The position numbers were made by a program, and so were the translations under genes. Under the pieces are notes generated by a model. The model saw nothing but the letters and a program-made list of their open reading frames with translations. It was not told the origin of the DNA and did no database searches. 47,933 nucleotides of DNA from an uncultured Granulosicoccaceae bacterium (GTDB lineage Bacteria > Pseudomonadota > Gammaproteobacteria > Granulosicoccales > Granulosicoccaceae): the NCBI GenBank assembly GCA_937923745.1, contig CALDUO010000049.1, forward strand, positions 1-47,933. Direction: 5' to 3'. This document shows, piece after piece, positions 8,928-16,312 of this stretch (positions are counted from its first letter, which is position 1; each line of letters starts with the position of its first letter).

Positions 8928-9429
8928 GTATTCGACACGCTACGACTGAACAACGATCTACGGTTGAAGCAAGGTTTACGCCGGGCCATCCGCGCACACG
9001 CCGGCCATTCATCGAGCAAATCTGTCATCACCCTGTAACGCAGCTACCGTTGATCTGGAATGAATTCTGATGGCTGTTGTTGTCGATACTGACTATCGTT
9101 TGCCGAGCGCTCGTCAACTCGCACTCTGTTGCCAGCGACGGATGTGCCGGATGGCCTTTTCTGGGCGACCTGTGCCGCGCTGAGTGCTCGACTGCCCATG
9201 CCCGATCCGCGACACTGGACGCAAGGTCATCGGCTGGCGGTACCGGGCTCACGGTGCTGTGCAAGTTGTAGCTGAACCGTTGAAAATAGGCAGCTGTAGT
9301 TGCGCGGGTCTATATAGATAATGCCTGACAACCGGTTATGAAGGCCCGGCGGTTTGGGCCCTCGGTAAAAAGCCTGCGACATGCCACAAGCGATACTGTT
9401 GGTGTTGGTGGTATTCTGTCGGTGTCGCA
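8928..9429. other. Gene-free divergent interval before the DUF1800 gene
   Basis: About 500 bp with only short frames lacking recognisable features. It should contain promoters for the leftward sulfotransferase pair and the rightward DUF1800/DUF1501 pair. A TATATAGAT-like AT-rich box occurs near 9310. A short stem GGCCC / GGGCC lies at 9343-9360. A 10-bp inverted repeat begins at 9376. Confidence 0.5.
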
Positions 9430-9447
9430 ATGGCAGCGGCATGTCGC
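9376..9447. repeat. 10-bp inverted repeat, 52-nt spacer
   Basis: Arms GCGACATGCC (9376-9385) and GGCATGTCGC (9438-9447) are perfect reverse complements. The right arm overlaps the most upstream possible start of the DUF1800 gene. This suggests either a regulatory structure in the leader, with translation starting further downstream, or coincidence. Confidence 0.5.
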
Positions 9448-12423
9448 TCGATACCCATAATGATTTATGCTCGCAAGTTAGTGTTAGGCCGAAGGGATAA
9501 TTCTGTGCTCAAAGGCTGTTGCCCCCAATCCATTAGCAGCGATGACCCCGGTCGCCCCATACTTGATCACCCGGTAGCCACTTGTCCCTTGCCCACTTGT
9601 CCCTTGCCCACTTGTCCTGTGCCCACTTGTCCTGTACCCAGTCGTCCGGTACCCCGTCGTCTCGCACCACGCAGCCGTGCACCCAATCGCGACAAAATCC
9701 GCGTCTTCAGGCGTGCAGTGATAGGTAGCTGCATTGGCCTGTCACTGCTAACAGCAGCCTGTGCGTCCTCGCCGCAGCGACAGGCGATACCGTCTGCGTC
9801 GACATCAAAAACAACTGACAACGCAATGTTAAGTGACGAGTCCAGACCGGAACCATCGTACCCAGCCGGGCAACTGCTCAAGACGTCAACTGCCACTAAA
9901 ATCAATGCAGGGGTCTCAGCCAGTGATGCAGAGAATATTAGCGCGCATCTTGATCAACCACTTGACCATACCGACCTCCGTCACCTCACCCAAAGGACAG
10001 GTTTTGGTACATCAGCCCACCAGTTCGACGCATTAATCGGGCTCACCCGCCAAACGGCTATCGACGCAATTGTAGAGGGTCTGGCAACAACACCACAAAC
10101 ACCAATGCCTGCGTGGACATCAAAACCAGCGCCCCGCTTCTGGTCGCTGAATGATTATGAGTCCGACGAACTGCAACGCTTTCATGAACAACGTGATCTC
10201 GAACTTGGCGAACTGCGTCAGTGGTGGTTGGCTGAAATGCTACAGAGCAGTAGCCCGCAAACCGAGCGACTGGTGCTGTTTTGGCATGACCACTTTGCGA
10301 CCAGTTATCACGACATCAATCGTCAGTCGATTGCGATGGCGCGCCAGAACGCCACGTTTCGAAAACTGGGCTCTGGTTCTTATCGGACGTTACTCAAAGC
10401 CATGATCCGTGATCCGGCATTGCTGAACTACCTCGACAATACCAGCAACAAGGCAGAAGCACCCAACGAAAATTTTGGGCGCGAATTACTGGAGCTTTTT
10501 ACACTGGGTGAAGGTAATTTCACAGAGCTTGACGTCAAAAATGCAGCACGGGCACTCACGGGTTACCACGTTGCGGCGCCATATAACCTACAGTTCAGGA
10601 AAGCACTGTGGAACCACGACAGCGGTGAGAAGTCGCTGTTTAATCGAACAGGACCATTCGATGGCGATGACTTGATTGACCTTATCTTGCAACAACCTGC
10701 TGCTGCGCAACACTTGGCTAAAAAATTTTGGCACACCTTTGTCAGCGATGCCCCGCCTGATCAACAGGTGATCAATGCGTGGGCCGCAGCCTTTATCAAA
10801 TCAGACTATAACCTCACCACGCTGTATCGCACCGTACTCGAGTCCGATGCATTTTGGTCGGCCAACCATCGCGCCAGTATCATCAAGTCACCGGTGCAGT
10901 TGCTGGTAGGTACGGCGCGATCACTGGAATTCCCGAAAGTGCATTGGCAGTCCCTGAGTGCTGCCAGCGCTAAGCTCGGTATGGAACTCTTTGCACCACC
11001 TAACGTCGCGGGATGGTCAGCAGGACCTGCTTTTGTTACATCCGGACACCTGTTGTCGCGATATCAAATTCTTGGCAACCTGTTAAACCCCACAGCACAA
11101 CCAACGGCCGACGGCGGCATGATGATGAACGCCGATAACACAGCAATGGCAACGACGGACAATGCCGCGCAGCCGATGCAAGGCGACACAAACAAAGACG
11201 CGTGGCTGACAGTAACAGCCGCTGCCGAATCCTATCGGGGTGATGTCGACTACCGTGTCGATCTTGAAAATGACACCGGCGTCTTGTGGTCTTCGGGTGT
11301 GCTGACTTTTACGCAAGGCTATAACACCGAGCTGTTCGGACAGGTGCAATACCGAACCGAACTGCCGTGGCGTGTCCTTCGGTTTACGCCACCAGCCTCA
11401 CTCAAATCACAAGTGAACAGAGCACGCATCTATTTTCTGAACGATGCGGCAAGTGATGCCGGCGACCGTAATCTCTACATCTCGGGCATAGAGCACGACG
11501 GTCGGTGGGTGGACAGCGCTACTGCTGAGCAAGACAGCGGGTGTCCGCCGAACAACAGCAAAGACAATGGCAACCTGTACTGTGAAGGGTTTATTACGTT
11601 GGCGCTGCCTGAAAATTCAGCGCTTGCCAGCACGAGCGATACAGCCAGTAGCGATACTGCCAGTAGCGATACAGCGAGTGACTATACCGCAGAGTCAGCC
11701 CATATCTGGTGGGCCAATCATCAGGGCGATGGATTTCAGAACACGTTGTCCGTCACACTACAGGGCATGCAGGGCCCAAGCTCATTACACCAGACATTGG
11801 GTTTTACGTTGCGCCGCGACATTGATGGCAGCATAGCGCTACGCATGCAACGTTACAGCTGTTGGCCAGAGTGCGTCGACCCATGGCCCGCATGCAGTTG
11901 GCGAAATGCAGTGACGCCACCAACGCTGACCGTGTCGTTCCCGTTTTCGCGGCAACACAGTAACGACGATATCGACTGTCACTACACATCGCTGTCACTC
12001 GCTGACCAACAAAGAGTTGATGTGTTGTGGAATAACATTGACATTATTATTGATGCACTAAAGCAAACCCGGCGGGCTGCAGAATTTAGCACAGCGTTAG
12101 CCGACTGGTCGCGGTGGCTTCGGAAACTCCGTGTGGACTACCCCAATTCGAGATATGCAGCATCAGACATGACACTCAGCATTAACAAAAAACAAACCAC
12201 AGCAGCACCACTCGTGCGCACCGACATTCAGCCACCTGTTGTCTCTCGCGACATCATCGAACGACTCGGTGGCATTATGGACCAACACAACATGACGCTC
12301 GCAGACTGGTTACTGGCAGGGCTAGACCTCAGTCAATTTACCGACTTTGCCAGCCTGACCGACCTGCCGCTGGATCAACAGATCCAGCAACTGATCACTC
12401 ACCCTGTGCTGCAAGTGCAATAA
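9430..12423 (+). CDS. DUF1800 lipoprotein with embedded CBM60-like module
   Basis: Up to 997 aa. A lipobox (LLTAAC, Cys ~111 of the longest frame) marks a lipoprotein signal, so the real start is probably inside or after the 15-bp repeats at 9580-9669 (TTG 9589/9604 and GTG 9619 are candidates); the ATG at 9430 would give an improbably long N-region. DUF1800 hallmarks follow: LVLFWHDHFATS, ENFGRELLELFTLGEG and the C-terminal ITHPVLQ. Between them, about residues 590-730, is a CBM60-like carbohydrate-binding region (YFLNDA, GDRNLYISGIEHDGRW, LYCEGFI). A Ser/Thr/Asp linker of 15-bp repeats (11635-11679) follows. DUF1800 proteins are exported, of unknown function, and typically paired with DUF1501 proteins, as here (17-nt gap). 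Confidence 0.78.
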   Translation: MAAACRSIPIMIYARKLVLGRRDNSVLKGCCPQSISSDDPGRPILDHPVATCPLPTCPLPTCPVPTCPVPSRPVPRRLAPRSRAPNRDKIRVFRRAVIGSCIGLSLLTAACASSPQRQAIPSASTSKTTDNAMLSDESRPEPSYPAGQLLKTSTATKINAGVSASDAENISAHLDQPLDHTDLRHLTQRTGFGTSAHQFDALIGLTRQTAIDAIVEGLATTPQTPMPAWTSKPAPRFWSLNDYESDELQRFHEQRDLELGELRQWWLAEMLQSSSPQTERLVLFWHDHFATSYHDINRQSIAMARQNATFRKLGSGSYRTLLKAMIRDPALLNYLDNTSNKAEAPNENFGRELLELFTLGEGNFTELDVKNAARALTGYHVAAPYNLQFRKALWNHDSGEKSLFNRTGPFDGDDLIDLILQQPAAAQHLAKKFWHTFVSDAPPDQQVINAWAAAFIKSDYNLTTLYRTVLESDAFWSANHRASIIKSPVQLLVGTARSLEFPKVHWQSLSAASAKLGMELFAPPNVAGWSAGPAFVTSGHLLSRYQILGNLLNPTAQPTADGGMMMNADNTAMATTDNAAQPMQGDTNKDAWLTVTAAAESYRGDVDYRVDLENDTGVLWSSGVLTFTQGYNTELFGQVQYRTELPWRVLRFTPPASLKSQVNRARIYFLNDAASDAGDRNLYISGIEHDGRWVDSATAEQDSGCPPNNSKDNGNLYCEGFITLALPENSALASTSDTASSDTASSDTASDYTAESAHIWWANHQGDGFQNTLSVTLQGMQGPSSLHQTLGFTLRRDIDGSIALRMQRYSCWPECVDPWPACSWRNAVTPPTLTVSFPFSRQHSNDDIDCHYTSLSLADQQRVDVLWNNIDIIIDALKQTRRAAEFSTALADWSRWLRKLRVDYPNSRYAASDMTLSINKKQTTAAPLVRTDIQPPVVSRDIIERLGGIMDQHNMTLADWLLAGLDLSQFTDFASLTDLPLDQQIQQLITHPVLQVQ
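9580..9669. repeat. 15-bp tandem repeat, six units, at the 5' end of the DUF1800 frame
   Basis: Units ACTTGTCCCTTGCCC (twice, identical), ACTTGTCCTGTGCCC, ACTTGTCCTGTACCC, AGTCGTCCGGTACCC, CGTCGTCTCGCACCA. In the DUF1800 frame they read TCPLP / TCPVP / SRPVP / RRLAP, just before the lipoprotein signal. They may be untranslated leader, or encode a variable basic N-region. Confidence 0.9.
11635..11694. repeat. 15-bp tandem repeat in the DUF1800 gene, three units plus a degenerate fourth
   Basis: Units AGCGATACAGCCAGT, AGCGATACTGCCAGT, AGCGATACAGCGAGT, then GACTATACCGCAGAG. Encodes a SDTAS-repeat linker directly after the CBM60-like module. Confidence 0.85.
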
Positions 12424-12440
12424 CATAACGGTGTATTGAT

Positions 12441-13670
12441 ATGAGCAGACGAGAATTTCTGAAAACCTCACTGACATACGCGTCGGGTGCAGCAGCCGGG
12501 CTGGCAATGAGCACACGCAGTGGTTTGTTGCACGCAGCATCGACCCGCGCCAATACACACCGACGTCGCTTGGTACTCATAGAGCTTGCAGGTGCCAACG
12601 ATGGCTTAAACACCCTCGTGCCCTACACCAATGATCATTATTATGCGTTACGCCCGACGCTTGCCATCCCGGCACAACAGGTCATTACGCTCAACAACCA
12701 TGTCGGTATACACCCGGAACTGTCACCACTGATGCCACTGTGGGACAACGGCGATCTTGCGTGGGTGCAGGGATTGGGTTATCCAAAACCCAACCGGTCA
12801 CACTTCAAGTCTATTCGACTTTGGGAAACAGGCAGTGACGGCCACCGCGAGCGTGTTGACGGTTGGTTAACGCATTCGATGGAGCATGCGTTACACCGGG
12901 TCATCACCGATGCACATGGCATTAGTCTGAAAGGGTCTCTGGGACTGTTCGCCAGCGACGGCGGGCGCTGGCTATCGATGGATTCACCCGGTCAGTTTGA
13001 GCAGGCATTATTGCCAGACACTGCATTGCCAGACACTGCATTACCAGATCATGCATTGCCAGATCAGACTGTACAGTTTGCAAACCCAAGTTTGGCTGCA
13101 GTCGCACGCAATCAACAGGATTTAAACAGCGCCTTGACCAGCATACGTCAACGCCTGAATCAGACACCTTCCTCCAAACCTATAACCAACAGTCAACTCG
13201 GTCAGCAACTAAGCCATGTGTTACGTCTGATAAACGCCGGGGTCGATACACCCGTGTATCGGGTGCAGCACACAGGGTTTGATACTCACGAAAATCAGGC
13301 CGGACGTCACGCTCGCTTACTCAATACCCTTGCCAGCGCGATACGAGCGTTTCGCACAGAGCTAGTGACAATGGGCGAGTGGAACAACACGGTGATTATG
13401 ACTTACTCGGAGTTTGGTCGCCGTGCTGCGGAGAATCGGTCGTTCGGTACTGATCACGGCACTGCAGCGCCGCACTTGATTACCGGTGGTAACGTCAAGG
13501 GTGGCATATACGGCGTTCAACCCGATCTTGCCGTACTGACCGAAGGTGATCCTGTGCACACACTCGATTACCGCTCACTCTATCAAGCCGTGCTATCACA
13601 GTGGTTCCTGGCCACAGACAATCCGTTTAAACAGCACCGCGACAGGGCAGTATCGCGCCTGTTCAGTTAA
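12441..13670 (+). CDS. DUF1501 family Tat-exported protein
   Basis: 409 aa. A twin-arginine signal (SRREFLK, then a hydrophobic stretch ending near LLHAAS) predicts folded export to the periplasm or beyond. The body is a DUF1501 (sulfatase/alkaline-phosphatase-like fold) protein: LVLIELAGANDGLNTLVPY at the start of the domain, then DTHENQ, TYSEFGRRAAEN and DHGTAAPH. An insert around residue 190 (LPDTA/LPDHA pentapeptides) comes from a 15-bp tandem array. DUF1501 genes are usually adjacent to DUF1800 genes and are presumed to work with them at the cell surface; the biochemical role is unknown. A terminator-like hairpin follows at 13738. Confidence 0.85.
   Translation: MSRREFLKTSLTYASGAAAGLAMSTRSGLLHAASTRANTHRRRLVLIELAGANDGLNTLVPYTNDHYYALRPTLAIPAQQVITLNNHVGIHPELSPLMPLWDNGDLAWVQGLGYPKPNRSHFKSIRLWETGSDGHRERVDGWLTHSMEHALHRVITDAHGISLKGSLGLFASDGGRWLSMDSPGQFEQALLPDTALPDTALPDHALPDQTVQFANPSLAAVARNQQDLNSALTSIRQRLNQTPSSKPITNSQLGQQLSHVLRLINAGVDTPVYRVQHTGFDTHENQAGRHARLLNTLASAIRAFRTELVTMGEWNNTVIMTYSEFGRRAAENRSFGTDHGTAAPHLITGGNVKGGIYGVQPDLAVLTEGDPVHTLDYRSLYQAVLSQWFLATDNPFKQHRDRAVSRLFS
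13011..13070. repeat. 15-bp tandem repeat in the DUF1501 gene, four units
   Basis: Units TTGCCAGACACTGCA (twice, identical), TTACCAGATCATGCA, TTGCCAGATCAGACT. Encodes LPDTA, LPDTA, LPDHA, LPDQT in frame. Confidence 0.9.
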
Positions 13671-13737
13671 ACATTGCACACGTCCATTTATGAAGCATCC
13701 ATACTTTACCACCCGGTCACAATTCAATTAACTGCAC

Positions 13738-13769
13738 GGTCACCCTGCCGTTGTGACCCTGTTTTCTTT
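13738..13769 (+). terminator. Probable intrinsic terminator after DUF1501
   Basis: Stem GGTCAC / GTGACC (13738-13743, 13753-13758) with a 9-nt loop, followed by CT and GTTTTCTTT. It lies about 68 nt past the DUF1501 stop and before the phosphatase gene, so it should separate the two units. Confidence 0.55.
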
Positions 13770-13853
13770 GACTCACTGCTCGTTATTCGGGGCTTGAGTC
13801 GCCGATACCTCTCACACGTCTTGACCAACAATAATAATAAAAGGACTTAAGGC

Positions 13854-15068
13854 ATGGATGCTCTTGTCGTAGAATGCGACGAGTATTCGGGAAGACTGCA
13901 GCAACTCGCGCTATCAAAGTTCGGGTTCACGTGCTCGCTGGCAAAGGATTTCGCCAGCGCGAGCACAAGGATTCAACACGAATCATTTGATCTCGTGTCA
14001 ATCGATGCTGACTGCCCGGAACTCGATTACAAAAAGTTGTGTGACCTGATTAACGTGAATCAGTCAGCACACTACACGCACATCCTGATTTCATCGAAAT
14101 CATCGGTTACTGACCCCGAATTCGAGACACTGCAGGAACTGGCTACCGACACGCTACTCCGGCCGTTAACAGCGCTTGATCTTGAGGCACGTTTTCGTTC
14201 CGCAAAAAACTTCATTGAAACCGCCCGGCGTTTCTCTAATCAACACGAGCAATTAACCGCCGATCTTGATATTGCTGTGACTCGTAATGTGGAGCTGACC
14301 GCCGACTTACAACTGGCAGCCAAACTGCAACAACAGCTGTTACCCAGCGCCGCGCATTTTGGCACAGTAGAGGCCAGTGGTTACATCAACCCCGCGCAGT
14401 TCATTGCAGGTGATGCATTCGACTATTTTAAGCTCGATGAGAACATCTTCGCGTTTTATATTGTCGATGTCATGGGCCACGGTGCCGCATCAGCCATGAT
14501 TTCATTTTCGATTCATAGCCACCTGAATCCAAAACAGCACGGTCTCTGTCGACGGGTTTACGACAGCATGCCCACGCATGAGGCGGCTGTGGTCGCGACG
14601 GTTCGCGAACTTAACCGTGAATTTCAGGACGGTACTGACGAGTGTCGGTATTTTACGATGACGTACGGTCTGCTCGATTGCACCACCGGCACGCTGACAC
14701 TCTGTAATGCCGGACATCCGCCGGCAATCCACCATGTCAGCAAGACCAACGAATCACACTATTTGGGTGAAGGCGGCTTTCCGGTAGGTCTGTTTGAAGA
14801 AGCGACCTATCACGCCACCACCTGTCAGCTTGCCGAGAATGATCGTTTAGTGTTGTATTCTGACGGCGCGACCGAATGCGAATCACCCGAGGGCGAGCAA
14901 TTTGGAGAACACAGGTTGGTTAATACGATTGCGGAGACCTCGACGATGCCAGTGCACTCCTCGGTGAAGCTGATAGACGACTCACTGAATCAATGGAGCC
15001 AGAACTCAGCGTTTGATGACGACGTATCGTTGTTGTATCTCGCTTACGTCGGGCAGCAAGTGGCCTAA
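13854..15068 (+). CDS. Response regulator with PP2C (SpoIIE/RsbU-type) phosphatase
   Basis: 404 aa. The N-terminal receiver-like domain (residues 1-118) has the acidic patch VVECDE and a candidate phospho-acceptor Asp51 (VSIDADCP). A helical linker follows (about 125-165, with LAAKLQQQLLPS typical of RsbU-like proteins), then a SpoIIE-type Ser phosphatase with metal-binding AGDAFDYF, DVMGHGAAS, YSDGATE and FDDDVSLLYL. Such proteins dephosphorylate a STAS anti-anti-sigma factor. The likely targets here are the STAS protein encoded at 23625, with the kinase encoded at 15198 as its opponent. This resembles the REC and phosphatase parts of Vibrio SypE and Pseudomonas HsbR. Start ATG at 13854 with AAAGGA upstream. 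Confidence 0.87.
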   Translation: MDALVVECDEYSGRLQQLALSKFGFTCSLAKDFASASTRIQHESFDLVSIDADCPELDYKKLCDLINVNQSAHYTHILISSKSSVTDPEFETLQELATDTLLRPLTALDLEARFRSAKNFIETARRFSNQHEQLTADLDIAVTRNVELTADLQLAAKLQQQLLPSAAHFGTVEASGYINPAQFIAGDAFDYFKLDENIFAFYIVDVMGHGAASAMISFSIHSHLNPKQHGLCRRVYDSMPTHEAAVVATVRELNREFQDGTDECRYFTMTYGLLDCTTGTLTLCNAGHPPAIHHVSKTNESHYLGEGGFPVGLFEEATYHATTCQLAENDRLVLYSDGATECESPEGEQFGEHRLVNTIAETSTMPVHSSVKLIDDSLNQWSQNSAFDDDVSLLYLAYVGQQVA

Positions 15069-15118
15069 ACGCGCATTTAAGGCGCAAGGTTCATAAACAA
15101 TCACAAAGTGTGTCGTGC

Positions 15119-15166
15119 ATCAAGAAACCAGCCTGGTAAGGACCACCGGAGTGTACGTTTCTTGAT
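15119..15166. repeat. 10-bp inverted repeat between phosphatase and kinase genes
   Basis: Perfect arms ATCAAGAAAC (15119-15128) and GTTTCTTGAT (15157-15166) with a 28-nt spacer, lying 31 nt before the kinase start. Without a T tract it is not a simple terminator; it could be an mRNA stem or a regulator site. Confidence 0.6.
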
Positions 15167-15197
15167 TGTCTGTGACCACAGTTTGCAAGGAAGCAAT

Positions 15198-15737
15198 ATG
15201 TATTCTGTCAATGGAAGTTACTCCATCGAAAACAGGAATTCGTATACCCCAATGCAACCAGAGAAACAGCACCCCGAGTTTGCAGGGGCACCGTCTCAGA
15301 CACTGATGCTGACCGATAGCATTGAAAGCAGACGGGAGAATATTGCGCGCGTTGAAGCCGCTCTTGAGGCCATCTGCACCGATGCAAACATTGCGAAAAA
15401 GCGCGTTTTTTTTATTACGCTCGCAACCTCAGAGGCACTGTGTAATATTATTGAGCACGGTTATGCGTTTGAAACCGGCCACCAGATTGACATAGCAGTG
15501 TATCGCACACCTAACAACACACTCGAAGTGGCACTCAGCGATAACGCCCGTGAAATGCCACCGCCACTTGTCACCAAACTTACCAGTCGGCATTGCCAAA
15601 TGCCGGATACTGATACCTCGCTGGAACAACTGCCGGAATCCAACTGGGGCACCAATCTCATTGGACACACGACCTCTGAGGTCCGTTACGACCGCACCGA
15701 CGGCAAAAATCATCTGACCCTGTGTTTTACGCTGTAA
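15198..15737 (+). CDS. RsbW/SpoIIAB-like anti-sigma kinase (HATPase)
   Basis: 179 aa from the ATG at 15198, chosen because AAGGAA sits six bases upstream; the longer frame from 15108 runs through an inverted repeat. After ~50 less ordered residues comes a GHKL ATPase domain: N-box SEALCNIIEHGY, a modified G1 box VALSDNA (instead of DxGxG), and a G2-like WGTNLIGHTTSEV. These kinases phosphorylate STAS antagonists and/or bind sigma factors. With the upstream PP2C and the STAS protein at 23625 it completes a partner-switching set next to the polysaccharide genes. No sigma factor or other downstream target is encoded in the window. The altered G1 box makes ATP binding slightly uncertain. Confidence 0.8.
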   Translation: MYSVNGSYSIENRNSYTPMQPEKQHPEFAGAPSQTLMLTDSIESRRENIARVEAALEAICTDANIAKKRVFFITLATSEALCNIIEHGYAFETGHQIDIAVYRTPNNTLEVALSDNAREMPPPLVTKLTSRHCQMPDTDTSLEQLPESNWGTNLIGHTTSEVRYDRTDGKNHLTLCFTL

Positions 15738-15875
15738 GGTAACGCCACGCACTGTTAAGCGTCATGGCAGATCCACATCGTGGATTGCTATCGTTTATTG
15801 CAACAGTGAAGAAGCGGCCTGCCCCGACTGTGCTCTGTGTGCCAACAGAGCACGGTCCCACGCGGCATCGAAATT

Positions 15876-15943
15876 ACAGGGCAGCACATCGCACAGGTCG
15901 GTACATCGCGCAGGGCAGCACATCACACAGGGCAGCACATCGC
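15876..15943. repeat. 17-bp tandem repeat, four units
   Basis: Units ACAGGGCAGCACATCGC, ACAGGTCGGTACATCGC, GCAGGGCAGCACATCAC, ACAGGGCAGCACATCGC; the first and last are identical. The non-triplet period supports a non-coding location. Confidence 0.92.
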
Positions 15944-15998
15944 AGTCGTCACGTGAACGCCTGTTCTATACAGACTCGAACCATCACGTACCTGAATT

Positions 15999-16034
15999 GC
16001 AACCCATGCCGCAACCCATGCTGCCACCTATGCA
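15999..16034. repeat. 12-bp tandem repeat, three units
   Basis: Units GCAACCCATGCC, GCAACCCATGCT, GCCACCTATGCA, only 55 bp from the 17-bp array but unrelated to it in sequence. Confidence 0.8.
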
Positions 16035-16312
16035 GTCTCATTAGGCGCTAGCCAAATCATCAAAAAGATCACCTGTCAGTTAGCAATCCTTATAACCGAC
16101 CCAAATAACCAGCCTGGCTAACCAATCCAGAACTGTGGCGCATTAACACCTGTAAAATCGAAGGGTCATAAAGGTAAGGTCGAGATAACCACCCTCCTAT
16201 TGAAGGGGCTACCCTGAGATTGCGGATACAGTCAGAAATCTTGCCTGCTGTTTTGTGTTTGCCGCCCTACGCGTAACGCTGGTGCAGACGCACACTTCAT
16301 GCATCAGGCAGG

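Larger units (their letters stand above)
15738..16312. other. Gene-free interval with two tandem arrays
   Basis: About 575 bp between convergent units. A 95-codon frame at 15764-16051 exists only because of the repeats and is not accepted as a gene. Contents: a 17-bp array (15876-15943) and a 12-bp array (15999-16034). The rest (16035-16312) shows no recognised element; no obvious terminator for the leftward polysaccharide operon was found. Confidence 0.6.

Noticed and set aside
9580-9669. Possible CRISPR array
   Set aside because: Units are 15 bp without spacers, so this is a simple tandem repeat; the same applies to the other arrays in the window.
15764-16051. 95-codon plus-strand frame after the kinase gene
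   Set aside because: It runs through a 17-bp and a 12-bp tandem array, has no ribosome site or family resemblance, and the 17-bp period cannot encode a regular peptide repeat.
16140-16250. Possible c-di-GMP or TPP riboswitch, suggested by purine-rich runs and CTGAGA
   Set aside because: The conserved GEMM core and the second half of the TPP consensus are absent, and no gene lies downstream in that direction.
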